A stretch of DNA of 64,000 nt from Marinomonas communis (GTDB lineage Bacteria > Pseudomonadota > Gammaproteobacteria > Pseudomonadales > Marinomonadaceae). The notes under the pieces are model-generated. The model saw only the letters and a program-made list of their open reading frames with translations. It made no database searches and was not told the origin of the DNA. Below, one piece after another: positions 1-8,068 of this stretch. The stretch covers positions 372,001 through 436,000 of the forward strand of contig NZ_SNZA01000002.1 of assembly GCF_004363305.1 (NCBI RefSeq). Direction: 5' to 3'. Position 1 is the stretch's first letter, and each line of letters starts with the position of its first letter. Position numbers and translations under genes: made by a program.

Positions 1-264
1 ATGTTCTCGTTTGCGCTGGGGATTTTCTTCTTGGTGATCGTTTGTAAAATGAGCATCGGCAAGTTCGAAGAAGCACTTGAATTTAACTACCGCCGTCAAA
101 GCGAATGGGCACCACACATGCACCACTTCTGGGTCATGATTGCCATCGCCAGCACACTACTCATCGCTCAGTTATCTAGCGACTGGTTAGATGATGCGGT
201 GCATTTATTTACTGGTAAACGTCTATTACCAGAGCGTAATTTTGACGACGAGGACGACGCGTAA
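1..264 (+). CDS. TRAP transporter small permease (DctQ-like), C-terminal part
   Basis: Only the last 87 residues are in the window; the frame is open to the left edge, so the first ATG at base 1 is probably internal. The visible part has two hydrophobic stretches (about residues 1-16 and 43-60) and an acidic tail ending in DDEDDA. In the family this small membrane subunit pairs with the large permease to import an organic acid delivered by a periplasmic binding protein. The assignment rests mainly on the overlap with the dctM-like gene: its TAA shares one base with the next ATG (TAATG), a translational coupling typical of dctQ-dctM. Substrate unknown. Confidence 0.85.
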   Translation: MFSFALGIFFLVIVCKMSIGKFEEALEFNYRRQSEWAPHMHHFWVMIAIASTLLIAQLSSDWLDDAVHLFTGKRLLPERNFDDEDDA

Positions 265-1583
265 TGATGAGTATCGAAGTGTTAACCGGCGTTTTGCTGG
301 TCTGTATTTTAGTAAGCTTCGCACTTGGCGCTCCAGTGGGTCTTGCGCTAGGCGGCATTGCCATGGGTGTAGGTTACATCACATGGGGTGATGCACTGTT
401 TAACGTGATTCCAACCACGTTAGAAGGCACTTACTTCAGCTTTATCCTATTGGCCATCCCATTGTACATCTACATGGGGCAATTACTGACACGTTCTGGT
501 ATCGGTGATGCCATGTTCAGTGCCAGCCAGTTGATCATCGGTAAAGTGCGTGGTTCCCTAGCCATTAGCGTTATCATCGTTTGTTCAATGATCGGTGCCA
601 TGGTCGGTATCATCGGTGCCGGTATCATGACTTCAGGTAGTATCGCGCTGCGTCCAATGCTTGAACGTGGTTACGATAAGCGCCTGGCCCTAGGTGTCAT
701 CATGGCCGGTGGTGGTCTAGGTATCTTGATCCCACCAAGTATCCCAATGATCATGTTCGCATCGTCTACGCAAAACTCTGTAGGTCGTATGTTCATTGGT
801 GCTTTGGTACCAGCTTTGATCACAATTATCCTACTGATCGCATACGTAGTGATTTCTTGTAAGCTCAACCCGAAGAAAGCACCGCTTGATAAAGTACCAG
901 AAGTACCTCAAACACCGAAGCAGAAATTGCTAACGCTGCGTGACGGCGGTTTGTCTCTGCTACTGATCGTTGCGGTACTTGGCAGTATCATCATGGGTAT
1001 CGCCACACCAACAGAATCCGGTGCGATCGGGGTTGTGGGTGCGATCATCCTAGCGATCTTCTTCAAACGCTTTAAGCCAAAAATGGTACAAAGCGCTGGC
1101 CTTCGCGCTGCCGTCCTTGTGAGTGTGGCAATGTGGATCATCTTCGGTGCTACAGTGTTCAGTAACTTCCACCTATTGATGGGCGTTCAGAACATGGTGG
1201 CAGGCTTTACTGAAGACCTAGGCCTACCACCAATGATGGTCATCGTGCTGTTCCAGATCATCATGCTATTGCTGGGTTTCATCATCGATGAGTTCATCAT
1301 CGTTTTGATGTGTGCACCGATCTTCACACCGATTGCTGTGTCACTTGGTTTTGACCCAATTTGGTTTGGTATCTTGATGATTCTGAACATCGAAATCGCG
1401 GTACAAACACCGCCATACGGTTTCGCTTTGTTCTACCTAAAAGGTATCGCGCCTCCAGGCATCACTATGTTGGACATCTATCGTTCGGTGACACCGTTCG
1501 TATTGATCAAACTTTTGGTATTGATCATCGTAATGTTCAACCCAGAACTCGTAACTTGGTTGCCTGACAAGCTAATGAATTAG
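264..1583 (+). CDS. dctM: TRAP transporter large permease (DctM-like)
   Basis: This 439-residue, very hydrophobic protein has about a dozen membrane segments and a length typical of DctM, the sodium-coupled transport channel of TRAP systems. Family-like features include GAGIMTSGS and GGLGILIPPSIPMI in the first half, TPTESGAIGVVGA near residue 245, and TPPYGFALFYLKG near residue 375. The last motif resembles the mannitol/chloroaromatic-type TRAP subgroup. It starts at the ATG overlapping the dctQ stop codon; a second ATG follows directly. The binding protein gene would lie upstream of the window or elsewhere, so the substrate cannot be named. A strong terminator follows 30 bases after the stop. 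Confidence 0.93.
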   Translation: MMSIEVLTGVLLVCILVSFALGAPVGLALGGIAMGVGYITWGDALFNVIPTTLEGTYFSFILLAIPLYIYMGQLLTRSGIGDAMFSASQLIIGKVRGSLAISVIIVCSMIGAMVGIIGAGIMTSGSIALRPMLERGYDKRLALGVIMAGGGLGILIPPSIPMIMFASSTQNSVGRMFIGALVPALITIILLIAYVVISCKLNPKKAPLDKVPEVPQTPKQKLLTLRDGGLSLLLIVAVLGSIIMGIATPTESGAIGVVGAIILAIFFKRFKPKMVQSAGLRAAVLVSVAMWIIFGATVFSNFHLLMGVQNMVAGFTEDLGLPPMMVIVLFQIIMLLLGFIIDEFIIVLMCAPIFTPIAVSLGFDPIWFGILMILNIEIAVQTPPYGFALFYLKGIAPPGITMLDIYRSVTPFVLIKLLVLIIVMFNPELVTWLPDKLMN

Positions 1584-1613
1584 CGACTCTCAGAACAGCT
1601 GCCAACATTGAAG

Positions 1614-1645
1614 ACCGCCTAAGGGCTACCTTAGGCGGTTTTTTG
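1614..1645 (+). terminator. Rho-independent terminator after dctM
   Basis: Perfect 11-bp arms (1614-1624 and 1629-1639, ACCGCCTAAGG and its complement) enclose the loop GCTA and run into a stretch of seven T. It ends the TRAP operon; there is no T-run on the other strand for the converging fabF-like gene. Confidence 0.93.
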
Positions 1646-1653
1646 TTTTGAGT

Positions 1654-2928
1654 TTAGGCTTGATAGCGTTTCAACAAGAGTGCAGCGTTAACACCACCGA
1701 AACCAAAGCCGTTACACAGCACATAGTCGACTGATTGTTGGCGAGCATGCTTAGGGATAAGGTCAAGGTCTCTCATGCTTTCATCCGGTTGCTCTAGGTT
1801 CAAGGTCGCCGGTAGGGTAGACGTACGTAACGCTTGCGCACTGAAGATCGTTTCTACACCGCCAGCGGCTCCTAGCAAATGACCTGTCGAAGACTTCGTC
1901 GAGGAAATCGCAACGGTGTTGATCGCCTCACCAAACACTGAGCGTAGGGCGTTAATTTCCCCTCGATCGCCAACAGGCGTCGACGTTGCGTGGGCATTCA
2001 CATAACCAATATCCGAGGCTTTAACACCCGCCATGTTGATCGCTTGTTGCATGGCTCTGGCGGCACCTTCACCTGACTCAGGGCCAGCAGTGAGATGGTA
2101 AGCATCGCTGCTGGTACCATAGCCGACAATCTCTACTAACGGCGTCGCTCCACGCTCTAATGCATGCTCTAAGGTTTCTAACACTACTAAGCCTGCACCT
2201 TCTCCCATCACAAACCCTTCACGGTCTTGGTCAAACGGACGCGACGCATGCTCTGGTGCATCATTTCGACTAGAGAGCGCTTTCAATGCGCCAAAGCCCG
2301 CTAACGATAAAGGATCGATACAGGCTTCTGTACCGCCTGCTAAAGCGACCTTGGCTTCACCAGTTTTAAGCAAGCGAAGGGCATCGCCAATGGCTTGAAC
2401 GCCCGCGGCACAGGCAGTAACAGGTGTGCCTAACGGCCCTTTAAAACCAAAGCGAATCGAAAGGTTACCGGCAGCCAAATTGGCTAAAAAAGCCGGTACC
2501 GTAAACGGCGACACGCGTCTTGCGCCTTGTGCTTTTCGTACCTCTTCAGCATGAGTGATAACAGGTAAGCCGCCAATGCCTGTGGCGATGATGGTTGCCG
2601 TCGCCTGTTTGTCTGCTTCAGACTCAGGATGCCAATTTGCCTGTTGTAACGCTTCTTCAGCGGCAGCGATGGCAAATAAGGTGAACAAATCAATGCGCTT
2701 ACGATCTTTTGGTGACAGATAGTCCGCTTCATTTAAGCCGTTTTCCAGCTCCTGATGGCTTGGAACTTGACCTGCAATCTGTGTCGTAACGCCTTCACAT
2801 AACTTGGCAGGTAACGGACGTATGCCCGACTCACCTCGAATCAAACGTTCCCATACGGCTTCGACACCTATGCCCAAAGGCGACACCATACCCATTCCGG
2901 TGATGACATAATGTTGGCTTGCTAACAT
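1654..2928 (-). CDS. Beta-ketoacyl-ACP synthase II-like (FabF paralogue)
   Basis: Condensing enzyme of the KAS I/II thiolase fold, expected to elongate acyl-ACP with malonyl-ACP. The catalytic triad is present: Cys in VTACAAGVQ (about residue 170), His in NAHATSTPVGD (about 305) and His in SSTGHLLGAAGG (about 340). Length 424 residues is normal. The open frame extends to a GTG at 2940, but the ATG at 2928 is preferred because GGAG lies six bases before it, inside that short extension. It is not in a fab/acpP cluster and stands alone, divergent from a TetR gene that probably regulates it, so it is likely a secondary KAS rather than the main fabF. Confidence 0.9.
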   Translation of the reverse strand: MLASQHYVITGMGMVSPLGIGVEAVWERLIRGESGIRPLPAKLCEGVTTQIAGQVPSHQELENGLNEADYLSPKDRKRIDLFTLFAIAAAEEALQQANWHPESEADKQATATIIATGIGGLPVITHAEEVRKAQGARRVSPFTVPAFLANLAAGNLSIRFGFKGPLGTPVTACAAGVQAIGDALRLLKTGEAKVALAGGTEACIDPLSLAGFGALKALSSRNDAPEHASRPFDQDREGFVMGEGAGLVVLETLEHALERGATPLVEIVGYGTSSDAYHLTAGPESGEGAARAMQQAINMAGVKASDIGYVNAHATSTPVGDRGEINALRSVFGEAINTVAISSTKSSTGHLLGAAGGVETIFSAQALRTSTLPATLNLEQPDESMRDLDLIPKHARQQSVDYVLCNGFGFGGVNAALLLKRYQA

Positions 2929-2953
2929 CGAGTTCTCCACATTTGTTTGCGAA

Positions 2954-2963
2954 TTTATATAAA
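2954..2963. promoter_or_regulatory. Divergent control region with short palindrome
   Basis: The 91-base gap between the fabF-like gene and the tetR gene must hold both promoters. It contains the perfect 10-base palindrome TTTATATAAA, which could be part of a -10 element or of a TetR operator. The sequence alone does not decide. Confidence 0.3.
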
Positions 2964-3019
2964 CTCGTATGCTAAAGTTGAGCTATTTATGATCAAGATA
3001 ATATTTTGCAGGGGGCAAT

Positions 3020-3628
3020 ATGCCTTATTCGCCGAAACATAAAGAACAGACTCGTCAGCGTATTTTGCAGGCTGCGGCAAAGTTATTTTGTTCAAAAGGG
3101 TTTGATCGGGTCACACTGAATCAAATTATGAAACAGGCCAATATGACCCATGGGGCTTTTTACGCGCACTTTTCCGGTAAGAGCTCTTTGTACGAGGCGG
3201 CGCTAAAGTTTGCTACGGCAAAAGGATTTTGGGCGCGTGCTGCGAAGCAAACCGAAGACAAAGAAACGCATTTAAAAGCGTTGATAACACGCTACCTAAG
3301 CTGGAGCGATCCCAACCCTGATTCACCCTCTCCATTAGAGTTCTTAGTCACCGATGCAGCCCATCAAGATGAAACGGTACGTCAAACTTATCAGGAATGC
3401 TTTGACAGTCTTGTCGATCGATTGGCAAACATTTTAGAAAAGCGTGGGGTTAAGCATGCTAAATGCCTCGCGGAAGAAACGGTTGTATCTCTGGTAGGCA
3501 CCGTATCAATCGCGCGTTCAGTCACTCAACCACTACGACAGGATTTTATCAAACGCGCCCAAGGTAGGATTCTGACGCGCTTGAATCAGGGCTTAGCCTG
3601 CAGGACGATGGTCGGTGACGTTACTTAG
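3020..3628 (+). CDS. TetR/AcrR family transcriptional regulator
   Basis: A 202-residue protein with a classic N-terminal TetR helix-turn-helix: RQRILQAAAKLFCSKGFD (residues 12-29) followed by VTLNQIMKQANMTHGAFYAHF (about 31-51). The C-terminal ligand domain is not diagnostic. Start ATG at 3020 follows a strong AGGGGG eight bases upstream. It is divergent from the FabF-like synthase, and local repression of that gene and itself is the natural inference; the inducer is unknown. Its stop overlaps the stop of the converging cysQ by four bases. Confidence 0.9.
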   Translation: MPYSPKHKEQTRQRILQAAAKLFCSKGFDRVTLNQIMKQANMTHGAFYAHFSGKSSLYEAALKFATAKGFWARAAKQTEDKETHLKALITRYLSWSDPNPDSPSPLEFLVTDAAHQDETVRQTYQECFDSLVDRLANILEKRGVKHAKCLAEETVVSLVGTVSIARSVTQPLRQDFIKRAQGRILTRLNQGLACRTMVGDVT

Positions 3629-4470
3629 TCATCTTCTCGTTGTTGGTACCAATCAAGAATCACGGGGGCGACTTCAGGTCCTGCCACGATAAAGTGACCA
3701 TTTAGCAGCGTATCCCGCTGGTTATAACGGAATGGCTTGCCACTCGGTGCTACTAACATCCCACCAGCGGCTTCGATAATGGCTTGCTGGGCAGCAGTGT
3801 CCCATTCGCTTGTTGGGCCACGACGCAGGTGCAGATCTGCAATCCCCTCGGCAATACGACAACCTTTGATCGAACTCCCTTTAGGTAATTCACGTACCTG
3901 CTCATAGGCTTCTTTGAGCGTTTCTTTCAAGTCTTGTGGTAGGGCAGGTCCATGACTTCGACTGGTCATCGCCACGAGCGGCTCGCGGGGCTCACGTACT
4001 GAAATATTCTCGATGTCATCGTCATGCCACTTGATGGCACATGGCTCAATGCCTTGCCACTCAGTTGTTACACCAAAGTAGCCTTCTCGCGTGGTAGGTA
4101 AAAAGACGATACCAAGAATCGGAGCACCGTCTGCCACGAGGGCAATGTTGATACTAAATTCACCATTACGCTTAATAAACTCTTTCGTACCATCCAGAGG
4201 ATCAACAACCCAAAGCTGCTGCCAGTCTTTGCGCTCTTCGAAGTCCACGACCGCTTCTTCCGATAAAATTGGAATATCGGGTGTCAGGGCTTTCAGGCCA
4301 GCCATGATAATGCGATTGGCAGCGATGTCCGCCGCAGTCACAGGGCTGTCATCCGACTTGTGCTCTACGCCTAGGTCGGCTTTCTGATAAATCTCCATGA
4401 TCGCATCGGATGCATCGTGTATGATTTGTTGCAGTGCTAGAAAAGTAGGGTGGCGACTTACATCCATCAT
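3625..4470 (-). CDS. cysQ: 3'(2'),5'-bisphosphate nucleotidase CysQ
   Basis: Inositol-monophosphatase-fold, magnesium-dependent phosphatase that hydrolyses 3'-phosphoadenosine 5'-phosphate from sulfate assimilation to AMP. Metal-site motifs are visible: SPVTAAD, the Glu pair in PILSEEAV, DPLDGTKEF, and WDTAAQQAIIEAAGG near the C-terminus. The frame is open to an ATG at 4512, but that start has no ribosome site and would nearly reach the divergent hslR start. The twin ATG at 4470/4467, with GAAAG upstream, gives a normal CysQ N-terminus (about 281 residues). It converges on the TetR gene. Confidence 0.92.
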   Translation of the reverse strand: MMDVSRHPTFLALQQIIHDASDAIMEIYQKADLGVEHKSDDSPVTAADIAANRIIMAGLKALTPDIPILSEEAVVDFEERKDWQQLWVVDPLDGTKEFIKRNGEFSINIALVADGAPILGIVFLPTTREGYFGVTTEWQGIEPCAIKWHDDDIENISVREPREPLVAMTSRSHGPALPQDLKETLKEAYEQVRELPKGSSIKGCRIAEGIADLHLRRGPTSEWDTAAQQAIIEAAGGMLVAPSGKPFRYNQRDTLLNGHFIVAGPEVAPVILDWYQQREDD

Positions 4471-4515
4471 AATAGTACTGGTTTCTTTCGTTTCATTTTT
4501 TCGTGTGTTCAATTT

Positions 4516-4932
4516 ATGAGTAAAGCAGAAAAACAGCCAGATTCACAAGCGGTAAGATTAGATAAATGGCTCTGGGCGGCCCGTTTTTTCAAAACCCGTA
4601 CACTTTGCAAAGAAGCCATCGACGGTGGCAAGGTAATGTACAACGGTGCCAAGGGTAAAGCCGCTCGTACGGTTGAGCTGGGCGCGCTGATAACCATCCG
4701 TAAAGGCTGGGACGAAGTCACTGTAGAAGTGAAGGGCCTGAGTGAGCAACGCAAAGGCGCTCCTGAGGCTCAAAAGCTTTACAGCGAAACATCCGAGTCC
4801 ATCGAGAAACGTGAACGTCGTGCTCTTGAGCACAAATCCTTTGGTGGCCGCATCATGGCAGATCACAAACCAAACAAAAAAGAGCGTCGCGATATCAAAC
4901 AGCTCAAACGAGACATTTTCGACTCATTTTAA
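4516..4932 (+). CDS. hslR: Hsp15-like S4-domain RNA-binding protein
   Basis: A 138-residue basic protein with an S4 RNA-binding domain at the N-terminus: VRLDKWLWAARFFKTRTLCK (about residues 13-32), then the G-K-V-x-x-N-G strand-turn (GGKVMYNGAKGK). The family Hsp15 binds free 50S ribosomal subunits that still carry nascent-chain tRNA and helps recycle them. The C-terminal third is rich in Lys and Arg (PNKKERRDIKQLKRD), as in the family. An upstream in-frame ATG at 4450 would lie inside cysQ; MSKAEKQP at 4516 matches the family start. It is divergent from cysQ. Confidence 0.9.
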   Translation: MSKAEKQPDSQAVRLDKWLWAARFFKTRTLCKEAIDGGKVMYNGAKGKAARTVELGALITIRKGWDEVTVEVKGLSEQRKGAPEAQKLYSETSESIEKRERRALEHKSFGGRIMADHKPNKKERRDIKQLKRDIFDSF

Positions 4933-4951
4933 AACTTGGTATAAACACCCA

Positions 4952-6214
4952 CTAAGTGGTCGGGGCATATTGATAGTGCCCCTGCGCATTTACCACTTGG
5001 CCAGATAGCTCAAGCTCCATAAGTGTCTGAGCTAAGTCCGACGCTCCCATGCCCGTTTTTCGGATCAAGGCGTCAAAGTCCAAACCGATTCGTTCTTGCC
5101 AAAATAGCTGCAACAAAGAAGAGGCTGGAGCTGATAAGCCTTCAGACTGAGGCATAGGCGAAATCAGCTGAGAAGCCGCTGTATCTGGTGGGCTAACGCA
5201 CACTGTTTCCTGTGACGCTGTGGTCTTACGAGCTTCTCGTGGTAACTCTTCGAGCATATCATCCGTCGAACGAACTAAGGTTGCACCTTGGCGTATCAGA
5301 TGGTTTGTACCACTGGATTGTGGATCGCCAACGCGCCCAGGAATGGCAAACACCTCGCGGTTTTCTTCCAATGCATAGCGCGCACTGATCAAAGATCCGC
5401 TTTTTTCAGATGCCTCAACGACTAACACCCCATGACTCATGCCACTGATAATACGATTACGAGGAGGAAATAGATTGGGCTTAGGATGTGTGGTTAATGG
5501 GTACTCACTAACTAAGGCTCCACCTTGTTCAATAATACGTTCAAACAAAGCGTAGTTCTGCCGTGGATACCAGTTCAAAAGTCCAGTTCCCATGACCACT
5601 ACGGTATTGCCTCGGGCCGCTAAAGCGCCTTGATGGGCATAGGCATCAATGCCTTTTGCTCCACCACTGCAGACCGCATAGCCACCTGAAGCTAAACGCT
5701 CACTCCACTCTTGCGCTAGCTTTCTACCATAGCCAGACGCATTGCGAGCGCCCACCACACCAATACAAGGTTGCTGCCATGCCTCAATAGAACCTTTCAC
5801 AAATAGAAATAAAGGTGGCACGGCAATCTGCTTAAGCAATGTCGGGTAGGTGGCTTCATCGCGAAATACGATCGACTGGTCGGTCTCGCTTAACCAACGC
5901 TCAGTTTGATTCAAGCGCTCTTCTAAGTCATAAGGAAGAGTACGGTATTTCAAGTAACGTTCAGCAGACTTAGCGACATGTTCTGACCAGCCTAATGCGC
6001 GTAGCACTTGAGCATCAACGGACTTAGCTGCAGCCTCAAGCTCAGAATCGTCGTTGCTGTTCAATGTATCAAACAGTGAGGCTTCTTCTTCCTCAGAAGA
6101 GCTCCAAGCGGAAAGATAAGTCCATAAACTTGCGAGACGCTTAGCGCCGATACTGGGTAATAAACTGAGTGCTAACCAGTCGCGCTGACTGAAGCCGTGG
6201 TGTGAGGTATTCAT
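4952..6214 (-). CDS. dprA: DNA processing protein DprA (Smf)
   Basis: DprA binds incoming single-stranded DNA and loads RecA during natural transformation. The Rossmann-fold core shows GVVGARNASGYGR, CSGGAKGIDAYAH, MGTGLLNWYPRQN, FPPRNRIISGMSHGVLVVEA and SGSLISARYALEENREVFAIPG. The region after about residue 340 is a linker then a winged-helix C-terminal domain (LIRKTGMGASDLAQTLMELELSG). Start ATG 6214 is chosen over 6247 because AAGGA sits seven bases upstream. About 420 residues is slightly longer than usual. It is divergent from def, a common gamma-proteobacterial arrangement, though no LysM-protein gene lies between them here. Confidence 0.93.
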   Translation of the reverse strand: MNTSHHGFSQRDWLALSLLPSIGAKRLASLWTYLSAWSSSEEEEASLFDTLNSNDDSELEAAAKSVDAQVLRALGWSEHVAKSAERYLKYRTLPYDLEERLNQTERWLSETDQSIVFRDEATYPTLLKQIAVPPLFLFVKGSIEAWQQPCIGVVGARNASGYGRKLAQEWSERLASGGYAVCSGGAKGIDAYAHQGALAARGNTVVVMGTGLLNWYPRQNYALFERIIEQGGALVSEYPLTTHPKPNLFPPRNRIISGMSHGVLVVEASEKSGSLISARYALEENREVFAIPGRVGDPQSSGTNHLIRQGATLVRSTDDMLEELPREARKTTASQETVCVSPPDTAASQLISPMPQSEGLSAPASSLLQLFWQERIGLDFDALIRKTGMGASDLAQTLMELELSGQVVNAQGHYQYAPTT

Positions 6215-6432
6215 GCGGCAATCCTTGCAAGCATTGAGTGAATCCATTCAGTCACTGACAAAAGCTGTCAGAGTAATCGCTAAAATTTGCGGCGTATTTA
6301 ACCATATTGCATAAAATTTAGCCAGTCTCATGCAGGCATTTCGAGCTGAATACGTTACAATATAGGCAACGCTAAATAACCCGATGGTGCTTATCCTACG
6401 GGTACTATACGAACACTGTACTGGAAATCCCT

Positions 6433-6939
6433 ATGGCTGTATTACCCATTTTAGAATATCCAGATCCACGTTTGCGCAAAGTGGCAGAGCCGGTCACAGA
6501 ATTTACCGACGCCTTGCAAACAAAGATCGACGACATGATTGATACCATGTATGACGAGCAGGGCGTGGGCCTTGCTGCAACACAGGTAGACTACCACTAC
6601 CGCATCGTTGTTATGGACTTCTCTGAAGAACGCAATGAACCTATCGTATTCATTAACCCTGAGTTCGACGTGCTAGACGAAGAGCCGAACGAATTCCAAG
6701 AAGGCTGCTTATCCGTACCAGGTTTCTACGAGCACATTTACCGTGCGGCGAAAGTACGAGTCAAAGCTCTGGACCGACATGGTAAGCCGTTTGAAATGGA
6801 CACGGATGAGTTGATGGCCGTTTGTGTACAACACGAGATTGACCACCTAGACGGCAAGCTGATGGTGGATTACTTATCGCCACTAAAGCGCAACCGTATC
6901 AAGACTAAGCTGCAAAAAGCACAGAAGAAACGTGCCTAG
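6433..6939 (+). CDS. def: Peptide deformylase
   Basis: Fe/Zn metallohydrolase that removes the formyl group from nascent N-termini. All three signature motifs are present: GVGLAATQ (about residues 46-53), EGCLSVP with the metal Cys (about 90-96), and QHEIDHLDG with two metal His and the catalytic Glu (about 133-141). Its 168 residues match the family. It heads the def-fmt-rsmB group, the usual pairing of deformylase with formyltransferase. A terminator lies between def and fmt, so fmt-rsmB probably also has its own promoter. Confidence 0.97.
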   Translation: MAVLPILEYPDPRLRKVAEPVTEFTDALQTKIDDMIDTMYDEQGVGLAATQVDYHYRIVVMDFSEERNEPIVFINPEFDVLDEEPNEFQEGCLSVPGFYEHIYRAAKVRVKALDRHGKPFEMDTDELMAVCVQHEIDHLDGKLMVDYLSPLKRNRIKTKLQKAQKKRA

Positions 6940-7011
6940 AAAGTAAATCGCACGGCGCTATGAACGCCAGCGGATTAACTTGTATTGAATAGTCACAACC
7001 ATCTTCTTTTC

Positions 7012-7037
7012 AAAAATCAGGCTCCGGCCTGATTTTT
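7012..7037 (+). terminator. Terminator between def and fmt
   Basis: Perfect 11-bp arms (7012-7022 and 7027-7037, AAAAATCAGGC and complement) around the loop TCCG, ending in five T. A symmetrical hairpin of this kind can act in both directions. It would end def transcripts or attenuate readthrough into fmt. Confidence 0.88.
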
Positions 7038-7043
7038 CGTTAC

Positions 7044-7085
7044 ATGAAACTGTTTCGTTACATGAGGGCATTAGACGCACCATGA
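7044..7085 (+). CDS. Possible 13-codon leader peptide upstream of fmt
   Basis: A short frame encoding MKLFRYMRALDAP whose TGA overlaps the fmt ATG as ATGA. The fmt start has no well-placed ribosome site of its own (GAGGG is 13 bases away), so coupling to upstream translation is conceivable. The segment also holds a 13-base direct repeat (TTTCGTTACATGA at 7035-7047 and 7053-7065), each copy carrying one in-frame ATG. No convincing ribosome site precedes the first ATG. It may be chance. Confidence 0.25.
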   Translation: MKLFRYMRALDAP

Positions 7086-8068
7086 CAGATACTACTCAAA
7101 CGCCTCTACGCATTGTTTTCGCTGGCACACCGGATTTTGCTGCCGCCAGTCTTCAAGCTGTACTAGATCACTCCGCACAGAATCAATACGAAGTGATCGC
7201 AGTTTACACTCAACCAGATCGCCCTGCGGGTCGTGGGCAGAAATTGGTTGCAAGTCCTGTGAAACAGCTTGCCCTGACGCACGATATTCCCGTTTATCAG
7301 CCGCTGAATTTTAAAGACGAAGCCGATCGCCAAGCGCTAGCGGATTTGAATGCTGACATTATGATTGTTGCTGCCTACGGTCTGATTTTACCGAAAGCCG
7401 TATTGGACACACCAAAGCTTGGTTGTATTAACGTACACGCTTCATTGCTGCCCCGTTGGCGTGGTGCTGCTCCAATCCATCGTGCTGTCATTGCCGGTGA
7501 TACATTAACCGGTATTACCATTATGCAAATGGACGTAGGGCTTGATACAGGCGACATGCTGCATAAGAAAGAATGCGATATTAAACCGGAGGACACGTCA
7601 GGCTCATTACATGACCGCCTAGCAGTGTTAGGTGGCGAAGCCTTGATTGAAGGTTTAGAAGCGATTAAATCAGGACAAGTGACACCTGAGACACAAGATG
7701 ACTCACTGACTTGCTATGCAGACAAATTAACGAAGCAAGAAGGGGAAGTGGATTGGACTCAAGATGCCTCGGTGATCAGTCTTCGTATTCGTGGTTTATT
7801 ACCATGGCCTGGAGCTTATACTCAGACCCCAGCAGGGGTAATGAAGATCCACGCTGCAAAGCTACTTAACACCGAAGACCAAGACTTCGAATGTGGCGAA
7901 ATCACGATGGTCAGCAAAGAAGGGGTCGTTGTGAACACCGGCAAAGGCTCCATTCTAATCACTGAACTACAATTCCCTGGCGGTAAACGTATGGCAGTGC
8001 AAGATGCACTGAATGGCAAATTTAAAGATCAACTGCAATTAGGCAAACGACTTGGGAGCCAAGCATGA
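7082..8068 (+). CDS. fmt: Methionyl-tRNA formyltransferase
   Basis: Transfers formyl from 10-formyl-tetrahydrofolate to initiator Met-tRNA. The N-terminal Rossmann domain contains RIVFAGTPDFAA (about residues 10-21), YGLILPKAVL and the catalytic region INVHASLLPRWRGAAPI (about 116-132). The C-terminal OB-like tRNA-binding domain follows from about residue 205 (DWTQDA...IRGLLPWPGAYT). At 328 residues it is slightly longer than the roughly 315 typical. The start overlaps a possible leader peptide, and the stop overlaps the rsmB start by four bases (ATGA). Confidence 0.97.
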   Translation: MTDTTQTPLRIVFAGTPDFAAASLQAVLDHSAQNQYEVIAVYTQPDRPAGRGQKLVASPVKQLALTHDIPVYQPLNFKDEADRQALADLNADIMIVAAYGLILPKAVLDTPKLGCINVHASLLPRWRGAAPIHRAVIAGDTLTGITIMQMDVGLDTGDMLHKKECDIKPEDTSGSLHDRLAVLGGEALIEGLEAIKSGQVTPETQDDSLTCYADKLTKQEGEVDWTQDASVISLRIRGLLPWPGAYTQTPAGVMKIHAAKLLNTEDQDFECGEITMVSKEGVVVNTGKGSILITELQFPGGKRMAVQDALNGKFKDQLQLGKRLGSQA

